DNA of 64,000 bases from Tamarix chinensis (lineage: Eukaryota > Streptophyta > Magnoliopsida > Caryophyllales > Tamaricaceae). Below the pieces are notes generated by a model that searched no databases, was not told where the DNA came from, and worked only from the letters and a program-made list of their open reading frames with translations. The translations under genes were made by a program, and so were the position numbers. Shown here piece after piece: positions 1 through 13,940 of this stretch (the first letter of the stretch is position 1; each line of letters begins with the position of its first letter). The stretch lies in contig CM060175.1 of NCBI GenBank assembly GCA_030549775.1, forward strand, positions 30,274,762-30,338,761, read 5' to 3'.

Positions 1-375
1 TATCTCAAGAATAGATTAAGCTTTTGACTAAAATAGAAAAAACAATTGTCTTAATACAGACAGAAAAAGAAGATGACAGATGTATTGAAAATACTTGTAT
101 TAAATTTACTAATTAATAATTTATATTAATAAATAAATAGTTTATCAATGCAACACCGGTTACAAAAAGACACCCCCCCCCCAAAAAAAGCTAGCAACAA
201 CGCATACCTCAAAGCCAACTCGTATGAACTGATAGTATTGTACAATTATCTGATTTGCACCTACACCGTGAATAGACATATGAGAATAGGTAAAACAATG
301 GAGGTTAAAAATACCATTGCTTAGATTCCCACTCAACTCATAGGAAGAGAACATTCAAGTATCAATTTTTTTGTT
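1..375. other. left edge, no gene seen
   Basis: AT-rich non-coding sequence up to the start of the first 2.4 kb duplicate. It holds a short run of about ten C residues near 172-182. No splice-bounded open frame, RNA gene or element terminus was recognised. Confidence 0.5.
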
Positions 376-612
376 GATGTGCAACTAAAAGCAAGTAATA
401 TTGTAAGGATAATCATATATACCTTTAGAGAAGTTGAGATTGAAAGTGGACTAATCAGGTCCCAAAAAATTGATGCGAAAAACAAGTTTGGCAGGCAGAT
501 CATCTTTGTTCCTCCAAACAACCCAACCGACACGCGAAAATTTCATTCAAGCTCCAAGTAAAGGAATGGAGCAATGAATCCACCACTAGTAGCATAAACA
601 TGAATTGGTGTG

Positions 613-801
613 TCATATCCAAGTTTCCTCGTTCTTCTTGGTGAGTGGGTCGTTAAGACGCTTAACATCTTCAAACTCGCTTGTTAAGGTCCAACCTAGC
701 GTCGCTGCAAGTTCCACTGCTTTGTCTAGATCCATCACATAGTATCTCTCACGCAAGTTCACTTCCTTGAGCTCCACCTCAAAGCACCTCTCAAATTTCT
801 C
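613..801 (-). pseudogene. intact terminal exon of an unidentified plant gene (duplicate copy 1)
   Basis: Reading the minus strand, a GTTTGTTAG acceptor at 802-803 is followed by an open frame of 62 codons from GAG (799-801) to a TGA stop at 613-615. The peptide begins [20 protein letters not shown], later has [15 protein letters not shown] and ends NEETWI. Composition is coding-like (charged, few rare residues), unlike the surrounding AT-rich DNA, so I read it as the last exon of a gene. I do not recognise the family. The paralogous exon at 17198-17311 lacks 75 nt and has lost the frame. An upstream exon of the same gene (2716-2808) contains a stop, so this copy is probably a pseudogene or a 3' fragment although this exon is undamaged. 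An expressed exon of a gene reaching rightward cannot be excluded. Confidence 0.5.
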
Positions 802-2715
802 CTAACAAACCTATACATGGATGGATGCAAATATATAAAGCAATTCAATACAGACCATTTGAGAAAGCCGCTAAGAGGAAATTAAATAGCATCTTCATCC
901 TATCTGATACACTGATTTAGTGGATTTTCATCCACCCCTTGCTTTCCACATCGATACCTCAAGCCTTTCTTTTTTTTTGTTCCATTTTTCTCCCACAAGG
1001 TCAAATATTTCTCTGGTAACCAATACTTGTGAAGGCCCCAAGGAAGTCTAAGTACTAATTAGGTGGATTAAAAATAAGTCTATTTCCTTGCCATCTTATG
1101 CCAAGAGTAGTTGAAAAGAATGTATACTAGATCATTCATATGTTAAGCTATACCAAAGGAGGGCTAGTTTTTTTAAGCCCTCCCCCCCAAAAAAGTTAAG
1201 AGAGTCTAAACATGCATTTTGGTAGTGTAAATAGCCAAGGCCAGCTTGCTAAAGGTTTACGATTCCTTACATACGTAGCCAAAAAACATTTGAGATTAGT
1301 TTTGAAAATAAAGCACCGTTAGATTAGAGGTTGCTCCCACAATCTCAATAAACTAGTTAAATCCTAAATAAATTATTTTTACCTTTTTTTAATGCTAAAT
1401 TTATCTAACAAAAGATGACATAGTTCTTTTTCAGCAAATGAATTACTCATCTCAAACACGAAAAAGCAAATAGCATCATTGTCCAGCTCACAAAGGTTAT
1501 TTTGTTTTCGTAGAAGCAGATGTAAAATATCTAATAACATGCATTAAATTTTTTGGTAATACCATAGCATGCAAATTCTTAAATAAAAGAGCAACTCACA
1601 CAAAAAGAAATCAAAATTTATCTACTACCCTCCACACTTAAACTTTACATTATCCTCGATGCAAGAATAAAATTAAGGAGAAGAAAAATAAATATCATGT
1701 AATGTAATAGTCTACCTCAAGCAATACCTAAAAATTTTAACCTCAAAAAAATCCATAAATAATATATAGGCAACGGGCGTACAAAGCAGGCTAATAACAC
1801 AATCAGGTAATAAAAAGGGCAGTAAGTATTATTTCTCTAAGTTTGAAACTTAAATAACAAATGTGAATATAGGAAGAGGGAAAAAACTAAATAAGATAAA
1901 GTTTAGAAGAATTTAAATCTGGGTGTTTTTTTCTTCATGTGAAGAGATTTCAGTAGACAATAAAATATGGTGTCAAGGGCAAACAAGGAACTGCCTTCTT
2001 CTTCTAAGTTTGATTCATTTCATGTGATGTGACTCATTTTTTTTCAAAAACTCTAATACTACCCTTAACTTTTTTTTGCCTACTATCAAGTATTCGAAAA
2101 ACAAAAAATAAGAATGAAGAGATTTCGTTAGAAAATAAAATAAGGTGTCATGAGAAGCGAGGAACTAATAAATTGGGATTTTAATGATTATTATAATTTA
2201 TAATAATCAAAGAAGAGTATATGCAATTTTCATGTAAAAAATGCCACATTTGGTAAGTCTTAGGAAAACTAAAATTCCTCAAACAAAATAGTTATTTTCA
2301 TATTTTAATCTAGTCAGTAATGATATTTTTTTTTAGCTCAAAAAAAATTCCTCAATATTGATTTCTCAAAATTAATCAAATACTATCGTAGCAGATCTAG
2401 CCCCAATTCTATCTCCAAAAAATATATTTCCAATTCATTAATTGCATGCCTTTCACAAGAAATTACAACATTACAGGTTCCCAAAGGTAGCATAAAATGA
2501 GAATAGGAAGCATTGTGTACCTCTCGGCATGCAACTATATAAGCTTCCAATATCGACAGCCATTAATCTTGGCATGAAATATGCAATGACTATAAAGCTC
2601 TTAGGAGCCTTTCCCTTCGCAGCAGATTGCATAATTGCCTCTTATCATTTTGTGTGAACTTCCACCAATGGCTTGAATGCCATCTCCATCAACAACCATT
2701 AGAACCACCAGAACA

Positions 2716-2808
2716 CTACTTGCTAGCTCGATTAATCTGCCTTTTGTAGTCCTCCATTCTTTCACTAACAGCAGACTGCTTATAGTTGGACCTTTCTCTC
2801 GCCTGCTG
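2716..2808 (-). pseudogene. exon relic of the same unidentified gene, broken (copy 1)
   Basis: The minus-strand frame reads RERSNYKQ, SERMEDYKRQ and INRASK, then hits a TAG at 2716-2718. The same frame at 19079-19264 in the duplicate reads SERMKDYKRQIERERK and runs on for 62 codons, so this copy has acquired a stop. A short internal echo of TCCAACTAT appears just upstream at 2810-2825. The charged, coiled-coil-like composition suggests a real former exon. No family is assigned. Confidence 0.4.
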
Positions 2809-4676
2809 ATCATAGTTGGACCAATCCTTGCATGGCAAGGATGCACATGCATCACTCATAGTTCTTTATAAAAATTTCAAAAATCTTCATAACTTTTTCC
2901 GTACAAACGTACTAACACTAGCATATTTAAAGCAATGGGTCAAAGCCTGTATAATAAGTTTTGGATATTGATTACTTTGTAAAATTAATAATCCTAAACT
3001 AAATTAAAAAGTCAATATCAATTAAATTTGTTTATTTTTTTTCCTAATTATTTTAGTCCTTAAGCAACCAATGCAAATTCCATAACTAACATATTAATTA
3101 ACACCTTTAGTTAATAATGAAATAAATGACAAGCTAAAAACACAAAAACAATAAACAAAAGTGATGAATATATTAAACCTAACATATATTGTCAAACATA
3201 TATAATAAAATTTTCAATAATTGGATAAAATAAAAAAAATTCACAAAATAGTAAATAAATGGAGAAAAAAATAAGGCGAGGGGTTGTAAAAGTCTATTGG
3301 GAGATATGCTCCTTTAATGATATTAAATACTAAATAACTTGTAAATCATATGTACAATAAAAAAACACTAAATAAAAAGGTAAAAAAAATGACATCAATA
3401 TTTGTATAAAGGTTCCAACAATTAATTTGTATTAATTTATAGAATAAGTACTAGAGGTTGAAAATATTTATAAAATAAAGGGCATATTTGATAAAGTGAG
3501 AGAAAGTAAAATAACAAACTATTATAATACAAGCACCCCAATGTTTACTATTATGTTAAAATATAATTACTAAGATTATCATAATGATAATAATTACAAA
3601 ACTATCAATCATTATTAATTATGAAACTTAATATATTTATAAACATTAAAATAATAATTATACTTTGTTAACTGAATAAATGCCAACTAAATTATAAAGT
3701 CAATACTAATTAAAATTTGTCTGCTTTGTTTCCAAATCAAATTTCAACTACAACTTTAACTAATAATGAAATAAATGACAAACCAAACACACAAAAATAA
3801 TAAACAGAAGTGATCAATAGACTAAACCTAACTTACAATGTTTAACATATAAAATAAAGTTTTTCAATAATTCAATAAAATAAGAAAAAAGAAACACAAA
3901 CATAAAAAGAGAAATGAAAGAAAAGAAAGATAAAATAGGTGAAGATAGGCATAAGAGAAGTCAATCATGAGCTATGCTCCCTCGACGATGTCAAAGACTA
4001 TATAACTTATAAATTGTATGCACAAAAAAAAAGGCCGAGAGAAATGGCATCAATCATTATCTTAAGGTTTTAATAATTAATTTATAAATTAATGATTAGA
4101 AATTGAAAATAATTACAAAATAAATGACAAGTATGATAGAGTGAGAGAAATTAAAATAACAAACTAAATGTATATCTCAACTAAATACAAACACCCCCAA
4201 TGACTATTATTATATTAAGATTGTATAACTAGAATTATATTTATAAATGTAATCAAATCTTATAATAAATATTTCTATCATAAATATAATTTCTAAGATT
4301 ACCATAATGATAATACTTAAAAACTATCTATCATTATTAATTATTAAACTTAATATATTTATAAATATTAAAATAATAATTATACTTTATCAATTCAATA
4401 AACTCCAACTAAATTAGAAGGTCAATACTAATTAAATTTATCTATTTTATTTCCAAATTAAAACTTAAACTTGACCTATTTTAGTCCCTAAATAGTCTAT
4501 TACACATGTCGCATATCTAACATATCAGCTACAATTTTAGTTAATAATGAAATAAATGATAAACCAAAAACACAAAAATAATTAACAAAAGTGATCAATA
4601 GACTAAACCTAACTTACATTGTCTAACATATAAAACAAAGTTTTTCTATAATTGGATAAAATAAGAAACAAGAAAT

Positions 4677-4678
<2 letters not shown>

Positions 4679-4721
<43 letters not shown>
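4679..4721. repeat. (AG)n microsatellite
   Basis: About 21 perfect AG dinucleotides lie inside one tandem unit, where other units have only aaagaaaagaaa-like sequence. Confidence 0.95.
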
Positions 4722-4724
<3 letters not shown>

Positions 4725-6128
4725 ACTAGGTGAGATTAAGGGTTGGGGAAGTCTATCATGAGCTATGCTTCCTTGGTGGCGTTAAAGACTATATAGCTTA
4801 TAAGTTGTATGCGCAAAAAATAAATACTAAATAAAAATGTCGACATAAATGGCCTCTATCATCATCTTAAGGTTTTGATAATTTAATTTATATTAATATA
4901 TAAATTAAGGATTAAAGGTTAAAAATAATTACAAAATCAATGACAAGTATAATAATGCGAGAGAAAATAAACAAGCAAACTTAATGTACATCTCTCCAAT
5001 ATATAAGCACCCCAATAGTTGTTATTATATTAAGATTATATAACTTAGTTATCAAGATTAAGATTATCATAATGATAATAACAGTTACAAAAATGCTAGT
5101 TATTTGTTATTATTATTATTATTATGACGTTCAAAAATATGAAAATAAAATTATACTTTGTCAATTTAATAAACCACAACTAAATTAAAATGTCAAGCCT
5201 TATGAAAATTGTCTATTTTTGCTCCTAATTAAAATTTAAACTTGACTTATTTTAGTCTTTAGGTAATCTATTACTTTAGTAGCATAACTCACATATCAGC
5301 TAATAACTTTAGTTAATAATGAAATAAATGCAAACCAAGTGCAAAAAAAAAGTGATCAACTAACTAAACTTGACTCACATTGTCAAACAATTATTCGGTA
5401 AGATAACAAAAATATGGTAAACAATAATATAGACATGGAGAAAAAGAAAAAGAAATTCGACAAGGACATGGTATGGAGAAGTAAATTATGAGAGGTTGTA
5501 AAAATTTATAAAAGAAAGGACACATACACAAAGATCAGAGAAATTAAAGTAACAAACTTAATGTAGATTAAAATTATCATAATAATAACAATAATTTCAA
5601 AAACATTGATTATTACTAATTTTTAACACTAATATATTTTTAAACATGAAAATAATAATTATACTTGATCAATTAAACAAACCTTAACTACATTAAAAAG
5701 TCAATACTAAATAATTTGGTATATTTCGCTTCCTAATCAAATTTAAAACTTGACTCACTTGTTACGAATGTGGCATAGCCAAAAATAGTTTAACGACTTT
5801 AGCAAATAACAAAATAAATGACAAACCAAACAAACAAAAAACACCGCCAAAAGTAATGAAGAGACGAAACCTAACTTACATGTTCTAACAAAAAAAAATA
5901 AAGTGTTTTAATAGATAGAAAAAATAACAAACAACTTCAAAAAATAATAGTACATGAATTGAATAAATGAAAAACAAACCGGTGACGATAAGGCTAGAGA
6001 GGTCTGTCGGAAGTTGCGCCCCCTTTGAGACATTAAACGACAAATAAATTATAATATATATGTACAATAAGAAAAACTAATAAAATTCATAATAAGAAGG
6101 TTGGAGTTGTGCTCCAATAATCACATTA

Positions 6129-6367
6129 TATACTTCTTACATATAAAAAAAAGTTATTACGTGAATTGCACACCTTTTAAGAAGGTAATATAAATAGTCT
6201 TAAAAGTACACTTACACCATTCATTGAACAAATAATAAAGTATTTAATACATATATAATTAAAAAAAAGGTAAAAATAAAAAGTAGACTTTAACTTTTCA
6301 AAAATAACTTTTTTAATAGAAAATTTTAATGATAAAATAACTTGCTTTTTCATACAGAGGAAGTAGT
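6129..6367. mobile_element. Stowaway-like MITE inside a tandem unit (MITE 1)
   Basis: About 240 bp with imperfect terminal inverted repeats. The left end reads tacttcttacatataaaa and the reverse complement of the right end reads tacttcctctgtatgaaaa, flanked by TA. It interrupts the unit between the gttgtgctcc stretch and the aacttataaaatgtatgtac stretch, which are contiguous in other units. Length, TA flanks and the CTTCNTNC-type terminus fit Tc1/mariner (Stowaway) MITEs. There is no coding capacity. A related element sits at the equivalent point of another unit at 39362. Confidence 0.6.
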
Positions 6368-8690
6368 AATTAACTTATAAAATGTATGTACAGTAAAAAT
6401 AATAATAAAATACTAAATAAAAAATTAACAAAAATGGCATCAATTATTGTGGTAAGGTAACATCAATTAATTTATAAATTAAATATTTGAGATTTATTGA
6501 ATTGACCCATTTTAAACTTGTTGATACCGCTTCTTAATCAAATATTAAACATGATCCATTTTAGTCATTAAGTAACCTATTATGCACGTTCCATAACTAA
6601 TCTATATGTTAACAACTTCAGTCAATAATGAAATAAGTGGCAAATCAAACTCACAAAATATAATAAACAAAAGTGATAAAAAATACTAAACCTACCTTAT
6701 ATTCTCTAACATATAAAATAAAGTTTTTCAACAATTTAAAAAAAATAATAAAAGGAAGAGAAATTGAGATAAAGAAAAACAAATTAGATAAGGATAGGGG
6801 TTTGAGTAGTCTATTGCGCTATCATTATGATATTAAATAATAAATAACATAAAAAACTATTTGAAAAATAAAAAATAATATAACGAGTAGATGTTTCAAT
6901 AATTAATGTTTCAATAAAAAACTAAAAGGATTAATAGAAATGACATCAATCATTGTGTTAATGTTTTAATAATTAATCTAATCATGAATTAATAAGTAGA
7001 TGTTGAAAACAGTTATAAAAATAAATAACAAGTATGATAATGTGAGAGAAACTAAAATAGCAAACTTAATTCACATCTCACCAACATATAAACACCCCAA
7101 TAAATATTATTATAATTAAAATTATTTACTAAAATATTGCTATCAGAAATGTTATTAATAAGCTTAAGATAATCAAAATGATAGTAGTAATAATTACATA
7201 ATTATTGGCTTTCGTTAATTTTTCATATTAATATATTTTTAAATATAAAAATAATAATTATACTTTATCAATTAAATAAATATCAACTAAATTAGAAAAT
7301 CGATAATATTTTTTATTTATTTCCTAATCAAACTTGAAACTAGACCTATATTAGCCTTGAAGCAACCTATTACACATATGACATAACTAACACATTAAGT
7401 AACAACATTAGTAAATAATGAAATAAAGGGCAAACCAAACACACAAAAAGAAGAACAAAATGATCAAGAAATTAAATCTAACTTTTATTTTCTAACACAA
7501 AAAATTAAGATTTTCAATAAACATATAAAATAATAATAATAATTTATAAATAGAGAAAAATAAAAATAAATCGGGTGACAATAGTATTAGAACAATAACA
7601 AACTTAATTCCATTTCAATTACATAAAAAAACACCAATAATTATTATTATATTTATATTGTATAATAACAAGTATACTTATAATTGTAATAAATTATAAA
7701 TATAACTTTTATTTTCTAACACACAACATTAGTAAATAATGAAATAAAGGGCAAACCAAACACACAAAAAGAATAACAAAATGATCAAGAAATTAAATCT
7801 AACTTTTATTTTCTAACACAAAAAATTAAGATTTTCAATAAACAAATAAAATAACAAAAAAATGATAAATAGAGAAAAATAAAAATAAATTGGGTCACAA
7901 TAGTATTAGAACAATAAAAAACTTAATTCCATTTCACTTACATAAAATCACACCAATAATTATTATTATATTTATATTGTATAATAACAAGTATATTTAT
8001 AATTGTAATAAATTATTATATTAAATATTACTACCATAAATAAAATTATTAAGATTAATATTATCATTAAAACAATATTACAAAACTATTGGTTATTATT
8101 AATTATTCAAATTAATAAGTTAATAAATATATAATCAATAATTATACTTTATCAATTCAACAAACCTCAACTAAATAAGAAAACAAAACTAATTAAATTT
8201 ATCTATTTTATCTCTTAATCAAGTTTTAAACTTGACCTATTTTAGTCATTAAGTAACCTATCATGCAAGAATAGGTGACATATCGGTTAAAAATGTTAGT
8301 TAATAATGAAATAAATGACAAACTAAATACATAAAAAATAAAAATAAAATAAAAAAGTTGTCGCCAAACTATTGTCTTACATGAAAAATAAAGTTTTTAC
8401 ATAAAATAATGACAAAGACACACAAAAATAATAGAGAAATAGATAAAAAGAAAAAATTAAATATTGTAAGGTTAGAGGATACATTAAATACTAAATAACT
8501 TATAAAATATATGTACAATAAAAATTAATAAAACATTAAATAAAAGGTCAACAAAAATGACATTAATCATTGTTTTAAAGTTTCATTAATTAATTTATAA
8601 ATTAAAGATTTGAGGTTGAAAATTTTTATTAAATAATTAAGGGGCTTGATAGAGTGATGGAAAATAAAATAGCAAACTTGACGGGGAGAA

Positions 8691-11600
8691 AAATAAAGTC
8701 TTATTAGGTGTTGGCGTTCTAAAACTTTAGAAAAACCAAAAATACATGATGGTGTATAAGCAGTAAAATTTACAAGCAATTTGGTGAAGGCTCACATACT
8801 CAGACTGAACATAACAGTGTATGAGCACTAAAAATAACAAGCAATTAAAAAAAAAGGAAGGAGAGAATAAAACAGTTGCATCGTGATATTAGAAGAAACG
8901 CAAGAGACTATCCATTAGTATATAACAATACACAATAGAAACAAAAACCAGGCAGAAGAAACAAAAATGGAGCTCTAGATTCTCTCTTTGAATCACATTA
9001 GCACACCAGTAGAATATTTGTTTTTCGCGCTGACATGCATGCCAATTTTTTTAGTTTTTAGGTTTGAATTTGGATGTGTATATCATGAGCTAAAAACCAT
9101 AATTGCACAAAGTAACCAACCAAATGCACCGAATGCAATAATAAAATGGAATATGTACAGCTTTAATGTGATGGGAGAGGATGGCTTTAAATAGGCATTG
9201 AGATCTGTATTACTATCAAATAAATAAATAAAATGTCATATTTATCTGACCAATACAACTAACTACTACTCAATTTCAACCCTTGATAAACAACTTAATT
9301 TAAATCCAATGTATATTCAACAGGTTATCAATTAAGAAAAAGCTTAACGATATAAATCCAAATAAAGCATAAGCAAAGGCATGCTAACTACATGTACCAT
9401 GTAAACAAGGTTACAATTTTTATTACAGGGATAGGAAGAGAGAATACGATAATAAGCTAGGGTGTTAGATAATATTTTATAATAACACCAAACTGAACCC
9501 CCTGCCCCCCAAAAAAATTAGCACGACAACCACTCAATTTAAACCCTGCCTACAAGGAAATTTTACTGAAAATAAACCACAGGCTAAAAGCATTGTACAT
9601 AAACTCATTTCAGAATCAGATATGTTCAGAATATTTCATGAAGCTATTCTTTTCTGATAGTCAGTAAACAAGTAAAAGGAATACCTGATGGTCAATAATA
9701 TATGATAACACAACTAAACATTACGAGACAATCAACTACGAAAACAAACAAGAAGCTAAATCAATGAGCCATTTTTGGTGGTAGCTAAATTGTTCAAAGA
9801 AGTGGAGGCATTAACACACTTTTTGTTCGCGGCTTATTTATGAAAGAACTAAAATAATATTTTTTTCATCCTACTAGTACATCATGATTTCTAGACCATT
9901 ATATGCATATCTTAAACACAAAAAAGCATAATAAATAATAATGAAGATCAATGATTGGTTTAGAAACAAATAATCAAACAAGTTGCCATGTACTCAAGGG
10001 GGAAAATACGCTTATATTGATTGCCTATTCACATAATTACTGCAAAGTTAAAAAAAAAAGGTTGAAAATACACAATGAACCAACTATATATAAGCTAAAA
10101 GTTAAAATTGAGGTAAAACGGAATACTGAATTATTTGTATTTTTATTAATTTATAAAAAAATAATTAGGATTTTAAATTATCGTTTGAATTCGAACAAAT
10201 AAATTTACAATAAAAAGAGGGACGAAAAAGTAAAATGGGGGGATGTTTAGTTTTAAATAACTAAATTATTTACAAATTATTAATTTATTACATTTTTTGA
10301 TATCAAAAATAAAAAATATATTATTATTATTATTATTATATTGTAAGGATAAATATAATAATATTTTGCTAATATTTTTATGGCAAACTTGTTTTTTCTA
10401 TAATTCCACTTAGTTTAACTTTATTTACGAGTACCTAAATGGTAAAAATAAACATCCAATAATGTAAAGTAAAATAATAGGTCAACTAATAGAAACCAAT
10501 ATAGAAAAAAAAATATTAGAGAAGGATGTCTTGTAACAAATGTTGTTTATATTATTATATTAATTTATATAACAATAATAAGAATTTCAAATTATTATTT
10601 TAATTGATAAAGAACAATAAAAGGATAAATGATAAAAATAAAATAGGAGTAACTGTCCAGTTTAAAAGTTATTTTTATTATTATTATACGAGAATAAAAT
10701 TTATACCATGGGAGCCTTGTGTCAGTGTTTTCTATAATTTCACTTATGGATACCTAAATTATTTAAAAACACAATGTGCACTAAAATAATAAGTTAAATA
10801 TCCACTATCCACAAGCCTACATAAAAAAGTATCACCTAATTATCATTTTTTAATCCCCAATTAGTTTACAATTGCAAGGCAATTTAGAATATAATACATC
10901 CTGGCTATTTTTCCTTATCACAAAAGGCTACCCAAAAAGTTCATTGAATCAAAAGAAATCATCCTACCATTAATCATTCAAAGGTAATATGTCATTTTTC
11001 TTAGTAAGGGCTCGTTTGGCATGATAATAATAGGGGTGGGAAAAAATTTTCCTATTTTGTATCAAGTATTTAGAAATAATAAAAACATTTTTAATAAAAC
11101 TCTTTTTAGCCTAAATTAATATCTAAAATAGATATTTCATTAAAAAAAAGTATTCCTTTATTCCAACTAGAATTTACAAGAGATGTAAAATACGGGACAA
11201 ATTTTTTACCTCTACAACCACAGGAGTAGTAACCATCTTTGGGAATTTCTTAAAGAGAAAAAAAGGCCAACAAAAAAAAGCAATGGATAAAATAACATAC
11301 TCATTAAACATGGCCCTAAAATCTACAATTCAACTTATATAATCAATAGATATGTCAATTAGTAATGAAACAAGGATAAGAAATGAAAACTTAGTATATT
11401 CTAGTGAATTATGGTCCACTAACCTAATCAACAGTCCAATTGCTCACCCCTCACCAACATCTCTGTATACCAGGTGGGATGCATGTTTTTAACTTTTCAA
11501 CTAATAAAAGCTATGGTTTTAACTCTCCCGTTCCTAGGCCACCGTCTCCATTCTACCAATAGGTTTTGTCAGCAAAATACTTATTAAATACTTTAGGACT

Positions 11601-11977
11601 CGGATCGGCAAAATACTTATGAGTCTAGTCTGCATCAAAATGAGCCCCCCCCCCCCGCGCTAAAATTACCTAGGCCTATTAAAAGCAAGTTCCAACTAAT
11701 GCGTGAGGGCATTTTATACTTTTCACAGCTTTTGTAATAGATGGTTTGATTTGAATTATAATTAATAATGATCTATTATTAATGCTTTCAGTATAAGATA
11801 GGATGGAATGGAGTTTAACAAGACTTTGAGGTTCTAATGATATCAAGGATATGATGATCTATTTTGAATTATAATTAATAATAATTTTTTTTAGCAAGAT
11901 CTCTAGCATACACAAAATCAACAACAAAAGAATTTAGGGATGAGGAGAACAGATGAAAGAAAAAATAAAACAAATAC
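8691..11977. other. AT-rich stretch without recognised genes
   Basis: Mostly low-complexity A/T-rich DNA with a short (ATT)n tract near 10320-10340 and a run of about 14 C residues near 11643-11656. Reading frames of 60-80 codons occur but have AT-driven composition, no splice context and no repeated conservation. Sequence near 11010-11040 (gggctcgtttggcatg) resembles the ends of several plant MITEs, but no partner terminus was found. Confidence 0.4.
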
Positions 11978-12069
11978 CTTTCTACAAGCATACGGAAGGA
12001 TTTCTCGCTTGCACTCTCATCATCCAATTGCTTAGAGCTTTTGAAAACATAATCCCAAATCTCAAATAA
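11978..12069 (-). pseudogene. single internal exon, unidentified gene
   Basis: On the minus strand an acceptor TTGACAG (AG at 12070-12071) is followed by 92 nt open in one frame and then a donor GTATTTG (GT at 11976-11977). The frame starts LFEIWDYVFK and ends EKSFRMLVE, 30 codons plus 2 nt. Both splice sites and the amino-acid composition are typical of a real plant exon, standing out from AT-rich surroundings. Neighbouring exons were not found within several kb on either side. It may be a far-separated exon of the gene whose terminal exon is at 613-801 or an isolated fragment. No family is recognised. Confidence 0.4.
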
Positions 12070-12759
12070 CTGTCAATATAAAATATTTATTATTAATCAA
12101 AGAGATTCATCTTCACCCTCATCCCAAATATTGGACTAGGCATTTAATTAATATGATAAATTCTCATCAAACCACAAATTGAAATTTTTTTATAAGATCC
12201 AATAACTCCACTTTCCACCCAGATGCACATGCAAATCATTCAATAATTCGATATTATAAGAATGCAATTACATGTATTCACAAGTTTAACGCAAGTAAAT
12301 TTTCTCAAATATGGCAACCAACCACATGTAAGTTCTCTATCACAAACCAAGGTATTGGCCTATTAGTAATTCCCCTCATAAATGACAGATGAAGTAAATG
12401 ATAGTTCGATGCAAAAACTACCTGAATAGAAATATGAATACTTTGTCTAAATGTACTTTTGAAAAGTTAGTAATGATCACAAAGATTCTCCTTACACTCT
12501 GTAAGAAGTTTTGCTAGAGCCAATAATGTCACTGATTAAACAGTCGAACTATTAATACTTTTTCCTAACTAAATGACCGACATAAAATAAAGGAGAAATG
12601 GGTTCTACAAAGGGTTCATAAGGAGGATACAAGGTACAAATAATCAATTTGAAGTGGCTTGATAAATGGTTTCATTATTGTTATTTGAATTAATATTATT
12701 ATTTTATTATACTAACATTTCAAAAGTTGTAATCTATTTTCAAATTATATGACGTGTAT
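12070..12759. other. no gene seen
   Basis: AT-rich intergenic or intronic sequence. I see no open exon-like frame, no termini and no strong repeats. Confidence 0.4.
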
Positions 12760-13560
12760 TATACTCCCCACCAAATAAAGCTTCACTTTCTTCCAACAAA
12801 AAGGGAACCTGTTGCTGTCCTTGTTGCAACAGCTAATTGCCTTATAAATAGTAATGCTAGGCCTGTAGTCTTACATGTGGCTAGTTTAAAGTGTATTGAT
12901 GGGCTGATTAAAGCTTACCTTTATTCCATAATCCCTGCCAACTTCTACCTTGTACTGCAATCCCATTTGGCTTGAGTTTTTGTGCCCAAACATGCCCCAA
13001 AAGCTGTCCAAAAATTACTACAATACACTTCCACAAATCAATGCATTACGAGTTTTTGTCTCTTCATTTCCCGTGCCAATTGATGCATGTGCCAAACTAT
13101 TCGATCTTGCTTAAGGAAGATGATGGAATTTCAGTAAGAATTCTAACAAAAGAAAAACCAAAGAATGTGAGGGAGAAGGGAGATAATTTAATACAATCTT
13201 AGGCTCCTCCTAAGATTCGTACACTAGCTTAGCTAGTTTGATTCTAACTAAAACAAATGATTAGCCCTTGACTTTTAGGACTCCAAAATATACCCTATAC
13301 GACCCCCATACCTCTTACATCTAATTATGATTACAAGTTAAAGAGCTATGGTTTGGGAGATGACATGATTAAACTAACAAAGCATAGCTAGAGCTAAGTA
13401 GCCCTTGCATGATCTGATCTTTAAGTACAACCAACAAGCTTTGTGTCATAAAATCCTACTAAATACTTCCATCAAAAGGCCGCCTACAATTGTGCTTGTT
13501 GCCCTTTGCATTAGTTTTCCGAACCCAAACAGCTCCCAAAAGATGGCTTAATACATAACA
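12760..13560 (-). mobile_element. LTR fragments related to the copia element at 55.7-61 kb
   Basis: Positions 13150-13560 match 55795-56450 very closely in the same orientation (shared ctccaaaatataccc, tctaattatgattacaagtt, catgatctgatctttaagta, tttccgaaccc). This copy lacks about 235 bp corresponding to 55873-56106. The adjoining 12760-13060 carries a diverged version of the same edge (minus strand GGACAGCTTTTGGGGC against GAACAGCTTTTGGGAGC) and a TATTTATAAGG TATA-like stretch. I read the pair as two damaged LTR pieces of one copia family. No coding sequence accompanies them. Confidence 0.55.
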
Positions 13561-13940
13561 GTACGTTAAGGACATTAAATGCTGCAAAGCTGTATATGAA
13601 TAAATTCTGACGCCTTTTTCTCAAGTCATCAGTCTTCAAACTCTGGCAATGCGATAATTCTATACAACTTTACGCTTAACAATGACAATAACTTCCTACT
13701 TATAGCTACAGAGAAAAACTATAAGAATCTTGCTCCACCTTTGAGCAAACAGCAGTTTCACATGATTACAAAACATGCTTTGAAATCGACAAAATTAGAC
13801 AAGCATCATCATGTTTCCTATTCACAATCTCCACCTCTTTTCCTATTTCTTTTCTAAGTTACATGTTACCTCCATCTAGTAATTACTCAGCTCAGGGCTA
13901 AAAAATTCTACTCAGAAAAATCCATCATTTGGTATTAATC
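13561..13940. other. no gene seen
   Basis: Moderately AT-rich unique-looking sequence between LTR fragments and a tandem unit. No supported feature. Confidence 0.35.

Larger units (their letters stand above)
376..2815 (-). repeat. 2.4 kb segmental duplicate, copy 1
   Basis: This block aligns by eye along its length with 16868-19275 in the same orientation. Shared landmarks are the start (gtgcaactaaaagcaagtaa), the stretch with catggatggatg and ttaaatagcatcttcatcc, the stretch with agcagatctagcccc, and the exon-like end with ctgccttttgtagtcc. Differences are substitutions plus many small indels. The minus strand carries exon relics (613-801 and 2716-2808), so this looks like a duplicated 3' part of a minus-strand gene rather than a transposon. 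No LTR or TIR termini were found at either end. Confidence 0.75.
2965..8690. repeat. array of about eight AT-rich tandem units
   Basis: Related units follow one another head to tail. Each contains, in order: an aacctcaactaaatt stretch, a (c)ctattttagtc motif, ttagttaataatgaaataaatgacaaacc, cacacaaaaa, a gaagtctatt...gctcc stretch, ctaaataacttataaa, gcatcaat, aattaatttataaatta, gagagaaattaaaata, a caccccaat stretch, and taagattaccataatgataata. The ttttagtc motif or its equivalent falls near 3048, 3740 (damaged), 4475, 5243, 5752 (damaged), 6551, 7344 and 8237, so spacings run about 510-890 bp. A second-order duplication of about 200 bp occurs around 7480-7930. No coding frame is conserved between units. 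The array has a satellite-like organisation although the units are diverged. Confidence 0.75.
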
